This document shows positions 16,128-24,351 of a stretch of 64,000 bases of DNA, piece by piece; positions within the stretch are counted from its first letter, which is position 1; every line of letters starts with the position of its first letter. The notes under the pieces were generated by a model that worked only from the letters and a program-made list of their open reading frames with translations, did no database searches and was not told where the DNA came from. The translations under genes were made by a program, and so were the position numbers. Source of the stretch: Methanothrix sp. (lineage in GTDB: Archaea > Halobacteriota > Methanosarcinia > Methanotrichales > Methanotrichaceae); NCBI GenBank assembly GCA_026394565.1, contig JAPKYA010000105.1:1-64000 (forward strand), read 5' to 3'.

Positions 16128-18957
16128 ATTTCCATGTCTGAGAAGACGTGGCTCCATTGAAGCGCCCAGTATAATATTCTTAGCTCCACCCTTGACGCTT
16201 TGCATTTCCATGTCTGAGAAGACGTGGCTCCATTGAAGCACCAGTACCGGAGAATACCTTATTGATAGCATTCGCAACGATTTCCATGTCTGAGAAGACG
16301 TGGCTCCATTGAAGCCTGATCTCCTGTCGCACCTACGACCGTTGCGGCCATCATTTCCATGTCTGAGAAGACGTGGCTCCATTGAAGCATTATTTGCTAC
16401 ACTCGCTGATGTCAGTGACCCCGCAAACCATTTCCATGTCTGAGAAGACGTGGCTCCATTGAAGCTCAGCATTGCGCCATTCCGATACAGCCCGGGGGTC
16501 TACATTTCCATGTCTGAGAAGACGTGGCTCCATTGAAGCCAAAGTATGCATCATCAAGCTTCTTGACAATCTTGGAGTCATTTCCATGTCTGAGAAGACG
16601 TGGCTCCATTGAAGCCCCTTTACTCTCATTTGAGGTGACGATGGTGTTCTCGTATTTCCATGTCTGAGAAGACGTGGCTCCATTGAAGCAGTCTATACTC
16701 CTGTAGCAATTGGCCAGAGTTTCGGCATTTCCATGTCTGAGAAGACGTGGCTCCATTGAAGCAACAGTCGAAATTTGGTAAGAATATTCGTCTTCTTCAT
16801 TTCCATGTCTGAGAAGACGTGGCTCCATTGAAGCGCTTCATTGTTATCGGACCGTTTCCAGTGGGGAAGAATACCATTTCCATGTCTGAGAAGACGTGGC
16901 TCCATTGAAGCCGTTATCGTTGCCAGTTATCCAGCCGGGAATCCAGCTGGGATTTCCATGTCTGAGAAGACGTGGCTCCATTGAAGCGCGGTGGTGAGGT
17001 TTTTGCCATCGATAAGACCTTTGGCAATTTCCATGTCTGAGAAGACGTGGCTCCATTGAAGCGTTAAGTTGAGACTGTAGGTTCCATTTTCGTTTACTTG
17101 CATTTCCATGTCTGAGAAGACGTGGCTCCATTGAAGCCTCGGGCAGCCTTTCTGGGGAATGGCCTTCTGCCTGCCATTTCCATGTCTGAGAAGACGTGGC
17201 TCCATTGAAGCCTTTCCTTACGGAAAAGCGGTGAATACCCACAATGGTATCGGATTTCCATGTCTGAGAAGACGTGGCTCCATTGAAGCACCAGATGGGA
17301 TCATATTTTGGAAGAACGCTCTTCCGTACGATTTCCATGTCTGAGAAGACGTGGCTCCATTGAAGCCTGCCAATGTCCCACCAGTTACTACCAGAGTTGT
17401 CGGATTTCCATGTCTGAGAAGACGTGGCTCCATTGAAGCATCGCAATTTCTTCTATAGACTCAAGCACAGTTGCTAACGCATTTCCATGTCTGAGAAGAC
17501 GTGGCTCCATTGAAGCTAGCGTCGGCTGTTATTTTTAGCACCCTCAGTTACTAAACTATTTCCATGTCTGAGAAGACGTGGCTCCATTGAAGCACCACGC
17601 CAGGGCCTTGGCGACGATGAATGCGCCGCCAAGGAAATTTCCATGTCTGAGAAGACGTGGCTCCATTGAAGCCGTCAACCTTAGTGTCCTTCTGAGTCTG
17701 GACGTAGATTCCGTATTTCCATGTCTGAGAAGACGTGGCTCCATTGAAGCACCAGCTTTCTAACTATTCTCTTGCCTATCCATGCTTTTTTTATTTCCAT
17801 GTCTGAGAAGACGTGGCTCCATTGAAGCATACACTGAAAGAGCGGCTTGGCACGAAGATAGTATTTAGATTTCCATGTCTGAGAAGACGTGGCTCCATTG
17901 AAGCCATCTTCAGAACCCCCTCATCTCGATCCTTGCTGCCATTTCCATGTCTGAGAAGACGTGGCTCCATTGAAGCACATTGTCTCTAAGACGCATATCG
18001 CCTGTTGAGATTTTGAATTTCCATGTCTGAGAAGACGTGGCTCCATTGAAGCATCCTGCCTTCTGCTGCCACCCAAAGCCCGAGGATGAACATTTCCATG
18101 TCTGAGAAGACGTGGCTCCATTGAAGCTTAGTTTTGCGACTACTTCACCGTGGTCCACATATTTTTTTTGATTTCCATGTCTGAGAAGACGTGGCTCCAT
18201 TGAAGCGTCAGAGTCCAGCCGCCTGCTGTGGCTGCATCCAGGATTTCCATGTCTGAGAAGACGTGGCTCCATTGAAGCGAAGATTGGCCTCGACCAGTGC
18301 ATCCAGGGACTCTTCGACCGGATTTCCATGTCTGAGAAGACGTGGCTCCATTGAAGCGCGGGAGCTGCGTTTTCTCAGGGAATTCCTACGGCAATTTCCA
18401 TGTCTGAGAAGACGTGGCTCCATTGAAGCGGGTTGTTTTTTTGTCAGACGCACTTATGCGGAAGGGCAGTTATTTCCATGTCTGAGAAGACGTGGCTCCA
18501 TTGAAGCCGCCGCCCGTGAGCATGTTTATGCCGCCTGTCAGATTTCCATGTCTGAGAAGACGTGGCTCCATTGAAGCGTTTCTTCTTTGCTGTTCAGCCT
18601 CATCGAGGAGTTGGGCATTTCCATGTCTGAGAAGACGTGGCTCCATTGAAGCGCAAGCTTGCCGGGCCGGTGATCTTCAAAAGATCACCATTTCCATGTC
18701 TGAGAAGACGTGGCTCCATTGAAGCACCACCGCGATGGATCGCTCCTCCCATATATGGCCGGAGGCGATTTCCATGTCTGAGAAGACGTGGCTCCATTGA
18801 AGCGTCGATAAACATTTCCTTTACTTGCCACAGGAGCCAAGCTCCATTTCCATGTCTGAGAAGACGTGGCTCCATTGAAGCGCCATGCGGGTTATCAACA
18901 ACGTCATTGTTGCTTTTTGTTATTTCCATGTCTGAGAAGACGTGGCTCCATTAAAAC
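16128..18957 (+). CRISPR. CRISPR array, 38 repeats of 36 bp, 37 spacers
   Basis: The 36-base repeat starts ATTTCCATGTCTGAGAAGAC and ends GTGGCTCCATTGAAGC. By eye it is identical in copies 1-37. Copy 38 (18922-18957) ends CATTAAAAC instead of CATTGAAGC and marks the leader-distal end. Counting each start gives 38 repeats, and the 37 spacers are 34-43 bases long, mostly 36-42. Cleavage eight bases from the repeat end would give a 5' handle ATTGAAGC. The array lies directly after the leader of cas2. Many long frames across it on both strands are translations of the repeat and are not genes. Confidence 0.99.
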
Positions 18958-18998
18958 GAATCAAACAAGCACATACCGTGCGAAATCGGGGGTAAGCC

Positions 18999-19397
18999 AT
19001 GAATGATATAATCTGGAGTTTCATCATTGCCATCTCGCAGAACCTGATCGCCAGCTTTCTGGCAGTGGTTTTCGGCATTGCCTTCACCCAGTTCGTCCTC
19101 CGTCGTTGGGACGAACATCGGTACGGAAGATGGCACGTCATCATCAAGAAGAAGGAGGAGATAAAGGTCAACCGAGCGATCTCAGTGAGGAAAGCGAAAG
19201 AGATTCTTGATGAGCCTGCTGACCTATCAGTGTTTTTGAAGGGAGTCATCAGTCCTTATGCTCTTCTCAATTGCGACATCATTGAGGAAGGAGAACGCCT
19301 GGGTCTATTGATCAGGGATAACAACAATAGGCAATTCATAGTTGATCTCGATAAGAATCCGCTACGTGAAAGCCATGGAAAGCAGGCGGCGTTGTGA
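18999..19397 (+). CDS. Hypothetical membrane-anchored protein between array end and orphan repeat
   Basis: The 132-residue product has one long N-terminal hydrophobic helix (about residues 4-32, ending VFGIAFTQFVLRRW), then a charged soluble domain with KKKEEIKVNRAISV. No family is recognised. It starts 42 bases after the degenerate last repeat and ends 40 bases before an orphan repeat at 19437, so it sits inside what may once have been one longer array. It may be an anti-invader accessory gene or an insertion. Confidence 0.55.
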   Translation: MNDIIWSFIIAISQNLIASFLAVVFGIAFTQFVLRRWDEHRYGRWHVIIKKKEEIKVNRAISVRKAKEILDEPADLSVFLKGVISPYALLNCDIIEEGERLGLLIRDNNNRQFIVDLDKNPLRESHGKQAAL

Positions 19398-19436
19398 GAC
19401 ACAAAGCTCATGTTGCACTTTAGCAACGGAATGTCT

Positions 19437-19472
19437 TCTTTCATGTCTGAAAAGACGTGGCTCCATTGAAGC
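19437..19472 (+). repeat. Orphan degenerate CRISPR repeat 1
   Basis: CATGTCTGAAAAGACGTGGC followed by TCCATTGAAGC matches the array repeat in the same orientation. It has one inner mismatch (GAA for GAG) and a diverged 5' end of about four bases. It lies 480 bases past the last array repeat and has no neighbouring repeat at spacer distance. Confidence 0.9.
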
Positions 19473-19638
19473 TGGAAGAGCTCACGGATTTGCCCACAAT
19501 CGGCTATCATGGCTTGTGGAAACGGTCCGGGAGGGATGTGAGCCTGAGCGTATAGGCATTTCTAATTAATATGGTCGAACAAAATATAATTAAAATCGAT
19601 TACAGAAATCATAATATAAAATAGATAAAATCTCGCAC

Positions 19639-19812
19639 TCAAAGACTTATGCCGCGCCGCTTCGCATATTCTTCAAGGCTGATGAAATCGTCTTTTTCGT
19701 GTTCGATGAGAGCATGAATTTTTTCCGCGGTTGATTCATCATCTTCATCGAGGGCTGAAAACTCGTTAAAGAGTTCATCACTCGCGACCATGACTTTGCT
19801 TCGTGCTGCCAT
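19639..19812 (-). CDS. Antitoxin-like small protein (57 aa) paired with RelE toxin
   Basis: An ATG frame of 57 residues starts MAARSKVMVASDELFNEF, continues with an acidic run (LDEDDEST) and ends LEEYAKRRGISL. Small size, acidity, the C-terminal LEEY-x-x-RRG pattern and location 34 bases downstream of a RelE-type toxin gene on the same strand indicate the antitoxin of that module. The similar pair at 62065-62537 has the same toxin-first order and an antitoxin ending in LEELLRRRASQR. Confidence 0.7.
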   Translation of the reverse strand: MAARSKVMVASDELFNEFSALDEDDESTAEKIHALIEHEKDDFISLEEYAKRRGISL

Positions 19813-19846
19813 TGGATAGTCTCTTCTCTTTCGCTAGTATATCGCT

Positions 19847-20119
19847 TTATCTGTAATCAGATTTTCTTTTCTTTTGAAATATTTTAGATATTTTTATAGT
19901 ATTAACTGAATTACATACTTCATATTCTATTCTGACCTTTCCGACTCTCAACCTATAATGAGTGTCACGACCTCCAACAGGTACAATATCTGCCAGCGGG
20001 CGAGACCGGTAAGGGTCTCTCTTGATCTCTTCCAGATGGATGAAGATCTTCTTCGTAGCATTGGGCGGAAGCTTATCTAAGGCTTTTTGGGCGGTGCGTG
20101 ATAGCTGTAGCGCAAACAT
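19847..20119 (-). CDS. RelE/ParE-family toxin
   Basis: The 90-residue product reads FALQLSRTAQKALDKLPPN at the start, then RDPYRSRPLADIVPVGG, YRLRVGKVRIEYEV and a basic C-terminus KKRKSDYR. This is the RelE/ParE fold with its basic RNA-binding tail, which cleaves mRNA on the ribosome or poisons gyrase. It is a paralogue of the toxin at 62065-62346, which shares PY-x-x-RPLADI and the SDYR ending. The antitoxin lies downstream, the reverse of the classical relBE order. The pair lies between two orphan CRISPR repeats. Confidence 0.85.
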   Translation of the reverse strand: MFALQLSRTAQKALDKLPPNATKKIFIHLEEIKRDPYRSRPLADIVPVGGRDTHYRLRVGKVRIEYEVCNSVNTIKISKIFQKKRKSDYR

Positions 20120-20127
20120 CGCGACTC

Positions 20128-20226
20128 CTATTCAAGTTCTCCCTTATCCTTCAGCTTCTTGATGTTTTCGGCAACCGTGGCTTTTAGGCAATTGATCATT
20201 TCTGCAATCTGCGTCCCATTATTCAT
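20128..20226 (-). CDS. Very small ORF (32 aa) upstream of the RelE toxin
   Basis: The frame MNNGTQIAEMINCLKATVAE through KKLKDKGELE has a strong Shine-Dalgarno match (GCAGGAGGAAGGC just before the ATG) and ends eight bases before the toxin start. It is predicted helical. It could be a leader peptide, a second antitoxin component or the end of a decayed gene, since the frame upstream crosses an orphan repeat. No family is recognised. Confidence 0.4.
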   Translation of the reverse strand: MNNGTQIAEMINCLKATVAENIKKLKDKGELE

Positions 20227-20333
20227 GCCTTCCTCCTGCAGCCCCGAAAGCGTCGCGAACCTTGGCGGGCATGTGGTTCATAATCAATTCGCTTGCAAAC
20301 CCTCCGGGGTCTTTGTCTTCTATCGCGCTCCAG

Positions 20334-20369
20334 ATTTCCATGTCTGAGAAGATGTGGCTGCATTGAAAC
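20334..20369 (+). repeat. Orphan CRISPR repeat 2, ending ATTGAAAC
   Basis: All 36 bases align with the array repeat with three differences (ACG to ATG, CTCC to CTGC, GAAGC to GAAAC). The 3' end ATTGAAAC is the classical archaeal/type III 5' handle sequence, whereas the array uses ATTGAAGC. It has the same orientation as the array and lies 1377 bases past it, isolated. Confidence 0.92.
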
Positions 20370-20448
20370 ATTGAATCGCTATTAATGTCAATCTCAAATT
20401 CCACAATGATAGCTAAAAATAGTAATAATAGATATACCGTTGTTGCCT

Positions 20449-20724
20449 TCACGCCGGCTCTTCTAGCGCCTCCATCTCAGGCATCAGCTTCTCAATCTCC
20501 TCGAAATGCTGCAGAACCTCTGCACCCTTGGGGGTAGTCCTGTACCTGGGTCTTTCGCCTTCCACTCTCTCAGCCAGCCCATTTCTGATGAGCAAGTTCA
20601 GATAAGGCACAACAGTATGAAAATTCATGTTGCTTGAATATACAATTTGTGTCTTATTTGCCCCCACCCAGCACACATGCAAAATTTTGCAGAGGATTTG
20701 ATCCCTGAATCTCTTGCATCCCAT
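20449..20724 (-). CDS. Winged-helix transcriptional regulator (archaeal HTH_45 type)
   Basis: The 91-residue protein has KTQIVYSSNMNFHTVVPYLN, the recognition-helix region of archaeal winged-helix proteins, then LLIRNGLAERVEGERPRYRT as the wing and a C-terminal helix. These are usually small dimeric DNA-binding regulators. It is 27 bases downstream of nothing conserved and next to polA, facing the same way. The target is unknown; the orphan repeats and the toxin-antitoxin pair are neighbours. Confidence 0.75.
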   Translation of the reverse strand: MGCKRFRDQILCKILHVCWVGANKTQIVYSSNMNFHTVVPYLNLLIRNGLAERVEGERPRYRTTPKGAEVLQHFEEIEKLMPEMEALEEPA

Positions 20725-20751
20725 AGTAGAGAGGTTAAGGACGTAAAATAC

Positions 20752-22650
20752 TTATAAAATTTTCTGATGAGACTGCTCGCCAAGGGACGATAGTATTTTC
20801 ACCTCCGCTTTTACCGGCACTGGATGCAGTAGCTTCGAGCCTATTCTTTCCATGATCTCTTGCAGCATCCGGGCATATTCTTCCGCCCGCTCCTCCGGGA
20901 CCTCCAGGAGAATTTCATCGTGAATGGAGCCGATTATCCTGGCATCTTCCGAGGATATTTTATCGTAGACCTCGCACATCACAAGTTTTATGAGATCAGC
21001 GCCTGTCCCCTGGCAAGGGGTATTGTACATCTGAAATTTGGAGGCCCGGATTCCGGTTCCAAAGCGCGGCCAGACTCGCCGTCTGCCCAGGGCCGTTGTG
21101 GTGCAGGTGAGAGGCATGCAAAAGTATCCCTGAATGCAGTTGTGGAAGTAGTGTTGCACTGTATAGCTCATCTCCTGAAGCTGCCGCTCCTGCCAAACTC
21201 TAACTCCCTCGTAAGTGAGAAAGAACCTGGCTTTAGCCTCCTCTGCCTCATCCAGAGACATGAATATCCCGTAATCTGACCGCACCTTGCACTGCAATGT
21301 CTTGGCCGATCCTCCGTAGATGAGCAGGAAGTTCATGATCTTGGCAGCCTGCCGCTGTGCGTCCGTCACCTGGGACTGGTCAGCTCCGCTGATTTCGGAG
21401 GCTGTAAGCCTGTGCAGGTCAATTCCGTCCCGAAAAGCCTCCTGCATGGCCCTGTCCCCGGAAAGAAATGCCATGATGCGCAGCTCAATTGTGGAGAAAT
21501 CAGCCTTTACAAACCTCTTCCCAACTGCCGGCAAAAAGAGCCTCCTTATGGCCGGGGCATCGTCTCCCTTCCTGGGAATCTGCTGGGCATTGGGATTTTT
21601 GGAGCTGATTCTGCCTGTGGAGGAGGGAATCTGGAAGTACTGAGGATGAATCCTGCCGTCCTTGGCATGAACATGGCTTAACCAGTTGCTTAGAAATGCC
21701 ATGAGGTGAGACACATGCCTGTAGCGAAGAACAGCCTCGGCAAATGCACAGCCCGCCGCAGCAAGCCCCCTCAAGACCTCCGCTTTGGTGCTGGCTACGC
21801 CGTAGCCCCGCTTTCTCAAAAAGGCCATAACATCCTCTTGCCGCTCAGGATTCAGATAGTAGCTCAGCCTTTCGCCGTCATGGGTGACTATGACTGTAAC
21901 AAAGCCCTTCTTCCTGGCCTCATCCTGCATCGTCCAGACCAGACTGCAAATCTCATTTTCTTCTTCCTCGACAATTCCTTTGGCCTGATCGCAGTCCAGA
22001 TAAATTCCAGAGATCTCCATCTCCACGAGAGAGCAAACTGCTTCAAATTCCAGATCTGCAATCTTCTGCAAGCCGTTCTTTACCAGAAGTTCTGCCAGGA
22101 TATCGTGAAGCGGCAATAACACGGCAGAAGCATCGGCAGCGCTCAATTCAGCGTCCAGGACGATGCCCAGATGTCTTTCCGCCAGTGCGTCAAGACTGTG
22201 ATCGGGATTGCTCTTCTTCCAGGGATTCTTAGCCGAATTGGAGGGGGTCAAATAGTAGTATCCAGACCAGCAGATCTGAGAGGCGAGCATGAGGTCGAAT
22301 ATATTGCAGGCATTCAGCTTTCGATTCAGAGAGGTCCTGATGAAAGCGATGGCGTGCAAGGCATCGTACAGGACTTTCTTGATTCGTCTGTTCTCCAGGA
22401 GTCCTGCCAAATCACTCAGAATATTTCTTCCCGGCTCTTGGCAGTCGATAATGTAAATGGAATTATTTGGAAGGGCGATTGAAATAGTCTTGATCTCATG
22501 GCTCAAGGGGTCCTGGCCGGTTGTGAGCAATTTTAAACCGCATATCCCAAATTTTTTTACCTCGTGAAGCGCAGAATCCCATGACTCTGCTTTTGTAATG
22601 GAGATAAACTCCGGGCTTATCGTCACCTTATTTTCGAGAATGATCAACAA
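20752..22650 (-). CDS. polA: Family A DNA polymerase (Pol I-like) with degenerate exonuclease domain
   Basis: The C-terminal half is a family A polymerase: motif A DFSTIELR (residues 384-391), motif B RQAAKIMNFLLIYG (433-446) and motif C SIHDEIL. The N-terminal 200 residues align with the 3'-5' exonuclease domain, but key acidic residues are missing: the segment expected as DTETTG reads KLLTTG, and motif II reads YDALHAIAFI. Proofreading is therefore probably lost. There is no 5'-3' exonuclease domain. Family A polymerases are rare in archaea, which replicate with families B and D, so this gene probably came from a virus, plasmid or bacterium. A repair or mobile-element role is possible. Confidence 0.93.
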   Translation of the reverse strand: MLIILENKVTISPEFISITKAESWDSALHEVKKFGICGLKLLTTGQDPLSHEIKTISIALPNNSIYIIDCQEPGRNILSDLAGLLENRRIKKVLYDALHAIAFIRTSLNRKLNACNIFDLMLASQICWSGYYYLTPSNSAKNPWKKSNPDHSLDALAERHLGIVLDAELSAADASAVLLPLHDILAELLVKNGLQKIADLEFEAVCSLVEMEISGIYLDCDQAKGIVEEEENEICSLVWTMQDEARKKGFVTVIVTHDGERLSYYLNPERQEDVMAFLRKRGYGVASTKAEVLRGLAAAGCAFAEAVLRYRHVSHLMAFLSNWLSHVHAKDGRIHPQYFQIPSSTGRISSKNPNAQQIPRKGDDAPAIRRLFLPAVGKRFVKADFSTIELRIMAFLSGDRAMQEAFRDGIDLHRLTASEISGADQSQVTDAQRQAAKIMNFLLIYGGSAKTLQCKVRSDYGIFMSLDEAEEAKARFFLTYEGVRVWQERQLQEMSYTVQHYFHNCIQGYFCMPLTCTTTALGRRRVWPRFGTGIRASKFQMYNTPCQGTGADLIKLVMCEVYDKISSEDARIIGSIHDEILLEVPEERAEEYARMLQEIMERIGSKLLHPVPVKAEVKILSSLGEQSHQKIL

Positions 22651-22814
22651 TATATATTATGATTACCCTGGAAACATTCTCTGCAAGCTTCATTGGTCAT
22701 CGGCTAAAGCGAAAATCAATAAGCTTGTGGCAAGAATTATTGCCCTTCTCCCATCAGGACTTGGCGCCTTCGCGTGAAACTGAATCTCGCGAGAAGCCAC
22801 TGATGAAGCTCTTC

Positions 22815-23384
22815 TTAGATCACGCCCTTGGTGCTGGGCACGCCCGTTCCCTCCAATGCCGCAGCCTGGCGTACTGCAAAGCCCAGGGCCTTGAAGATGC
22901 TTTCTGCCTTGTGGTGATCATTCTCGCCGCAAAAGCGCACATGCAGCGTCAGCCGCGCGCCGACACAGAGTGCTTCCAGGAACGGCTGCAAGAGCTGCAC
23001 CTCAAAGTCAGCAATCCTCTCGCCCCTAAACTCTCCGGCCATAACCAAGTAGGGCCGGCCGCTGAAGTCGAGGGCCACATCGGCCAGGGCCTCGTCCATG
23101 GGTACGGATGCGCTGCCATAGCGGCGAATTCCGCTGCGCTCCCCAAGGCTGCTGTCCAATGCCAGGCCGATAGCCGCTCCCAGGGCCTGCGTTCTGTAGA
23201 AGCCCGGCTCCGCCTGCATCGTCAAGTCCAGCAGGGCCGTCCGGGCCAGGGCTGTCAGCATGTGATCCAAAAATCCCGATCCGGAGCTGACGACTGCCTT
23301 TCCTGAGCCGTCCAGGTCCAGGACAGCTCTTGCCCTGCACTCTCGGAACACTCCTTCTGCTTCACCTTTCCTCATGATTTTCAC
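22815..23384 (-). CDS. hisB: Imidazoleglycerol-phosphate dehydratase
   Basis: The 189-residue protein contains SGSGFLDHMLTALARTALLD, the metal-binding His motif of IGPD, and VRFCGENDHHKAESIFKALG with the second His cluster. It dehydrates imidazole glycerol phosphate in histidine synthesis, using manganese. It lies seven bases downstream of hisA on the same strand, a two-gene his operon. Length is normal for the single-domain enzyme. Confidence 0.96.
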   Translation of the reverse strand: MKIMRKGEAEGVFRECRARAVLDLDGSGKAVVSSGSGFLDHMLTALARTALLDLTMQAEPGFYRTQALGAAIGLALDSSLGERSGIRRYGSASVPMDEALADVALDFSGRPYLVMAGEFRGERIADFEVQLLQPFLEALCVGARLTLHVRFCGENDHHKAESIFKALGFAVRQAAALEGTGVPSTKGVI

Positions 23385-23390
23385 CTCATT

Positions 23391-24128
23391 TCATTTCGTC
23401 GCACTCAGGGCTTCAAGGGTCCGGCGCACTGAGAGCTTGCCTGTGTAGATCGCCGTTCCCGCCACAGCCCCGCCCGTGCCGGCATCTCGCAGGGCCAGGA
23501 CATCCTCGACGCTTGTAACGCCGCCTGCGGCCACTACCGGGATTTTCAGGGCCCGCACGAGGTCGCACGTCGGTCCCAGGTCGACTCCCAATTGCCTTCC
23601 TTCTACATCGATATTGGTGAAAAGAATTGAGCCGGCTCCCTTCTCCTCAAAGAGCCTTCCCAGCTCCACCGCTTTTTTGCCCAACGTCCTCTGCCAGCCC
23701 TCTGTGGTCACGTCCCCCTTTCTTACATCCAGGGCCACCATAATCTTCTCTGGGCCGTGCCGATCGGCCAGGCGAGAGACCATATCCGGGTCTTTCAGGG
23801 CAGCCGTTCCCAGAATGGCTCGATTTGCACCCAAATCGAGGATAGTGGACACATCCTCCTCAGTGCGAATGCCTCCCCCCACCTGAATAAACAGGTCCAG
23901 CTTTTTCACGATCCGGCTTAGGATGGGGGCGTTGACTCTTTTTCCAAAAATGGCCCCATCCAGATCGATGATATGCAGATGGTCCGCGCCTTGTGCTACC
24001 CAGCGCTCCGCCTGCGCCAGTGGATTGTCCAGGGCCACGACCTCGGTGCCAGGCACGCCGCCGACGAGCTGCACGCACTTGCCGCCTCGCAGGTCCACCG
24101 CGGGAAAGAATGCAAAAGTCATGCCCAC
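23391..24128 (-). CDS. hisA: ProFAR isomerase (phosphoribosylformimino-AICAR isomerase)
   Basis: The 245-residue TIM barrel begins FAFFPAVDLRGGKCVQLVGG, where the Asp is the catalytic base, and has QVGGGIRTEEDV and PVVAAGGVTSVEDV phosphate-binding loops. It carries out the Amadori isomerisation in histidine synthesis. Start ATG 24128 gives MGMTFAFFPAVDL. It precedes hisB on the same strand. The 223 bases between it and the divergent GH13 gene are AT-rich and hold the promoters of both. Confidence 0.96.
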   Translation of the reverse strand: MGMTFAFFPAVDLRGGKCVQLVGGVPGTEVVALDNPLAQAERWVAQGADHLHIIDLDGAIFGKRVNAPILSRIVKKLDLFIQVGGGIRTEEDVSTILDLGANRAILGTAALKDPDMVSRLADRHGPEKIMVALDVRKGDVTTEGWQRTLGKKAVELGRLFEEKGAGSILFTNIDVEGRQLGVDLGPTCDLVRALKIPVVAAGGVTSVEDVLALRDAGTGGAVAGTAIYTGKLSVRRTLEALSATK

Positions 24129-24351
24129 AGCATTGCAGCAAATAGACCTTAACAGTTTCGATTCTCATGAAAAAATGCCGCAGCCGTTTCAATTTCTTCT
24201 TTCCGGCCATAGTAAAATATTTATACAATATGTAAGAAATAATAAGTGCTATAGAGATTGTAATAGCGGGTAATAGTAGTATTAATGGCATTCATTATTT
24301 AATTGCAAATTTATATTATAGTAGGCAATAAAACGCAACGGATGATCTTTC

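Noticed and set aside
15802..18957. Many long open frames across the CRISPR array on both strands
   Set aside because: They are translations of the 36-base repeat (SMEPRLLRHGN, FPCLRRRGSIEA patterns) and carry no gene signal.
23860..24291. Minus-strand frame starting with a hydrophobic helix upstream of hisA
   Set aside because: It runs into hisA in another frame with Arg-rich nonsense; no support as a gene.
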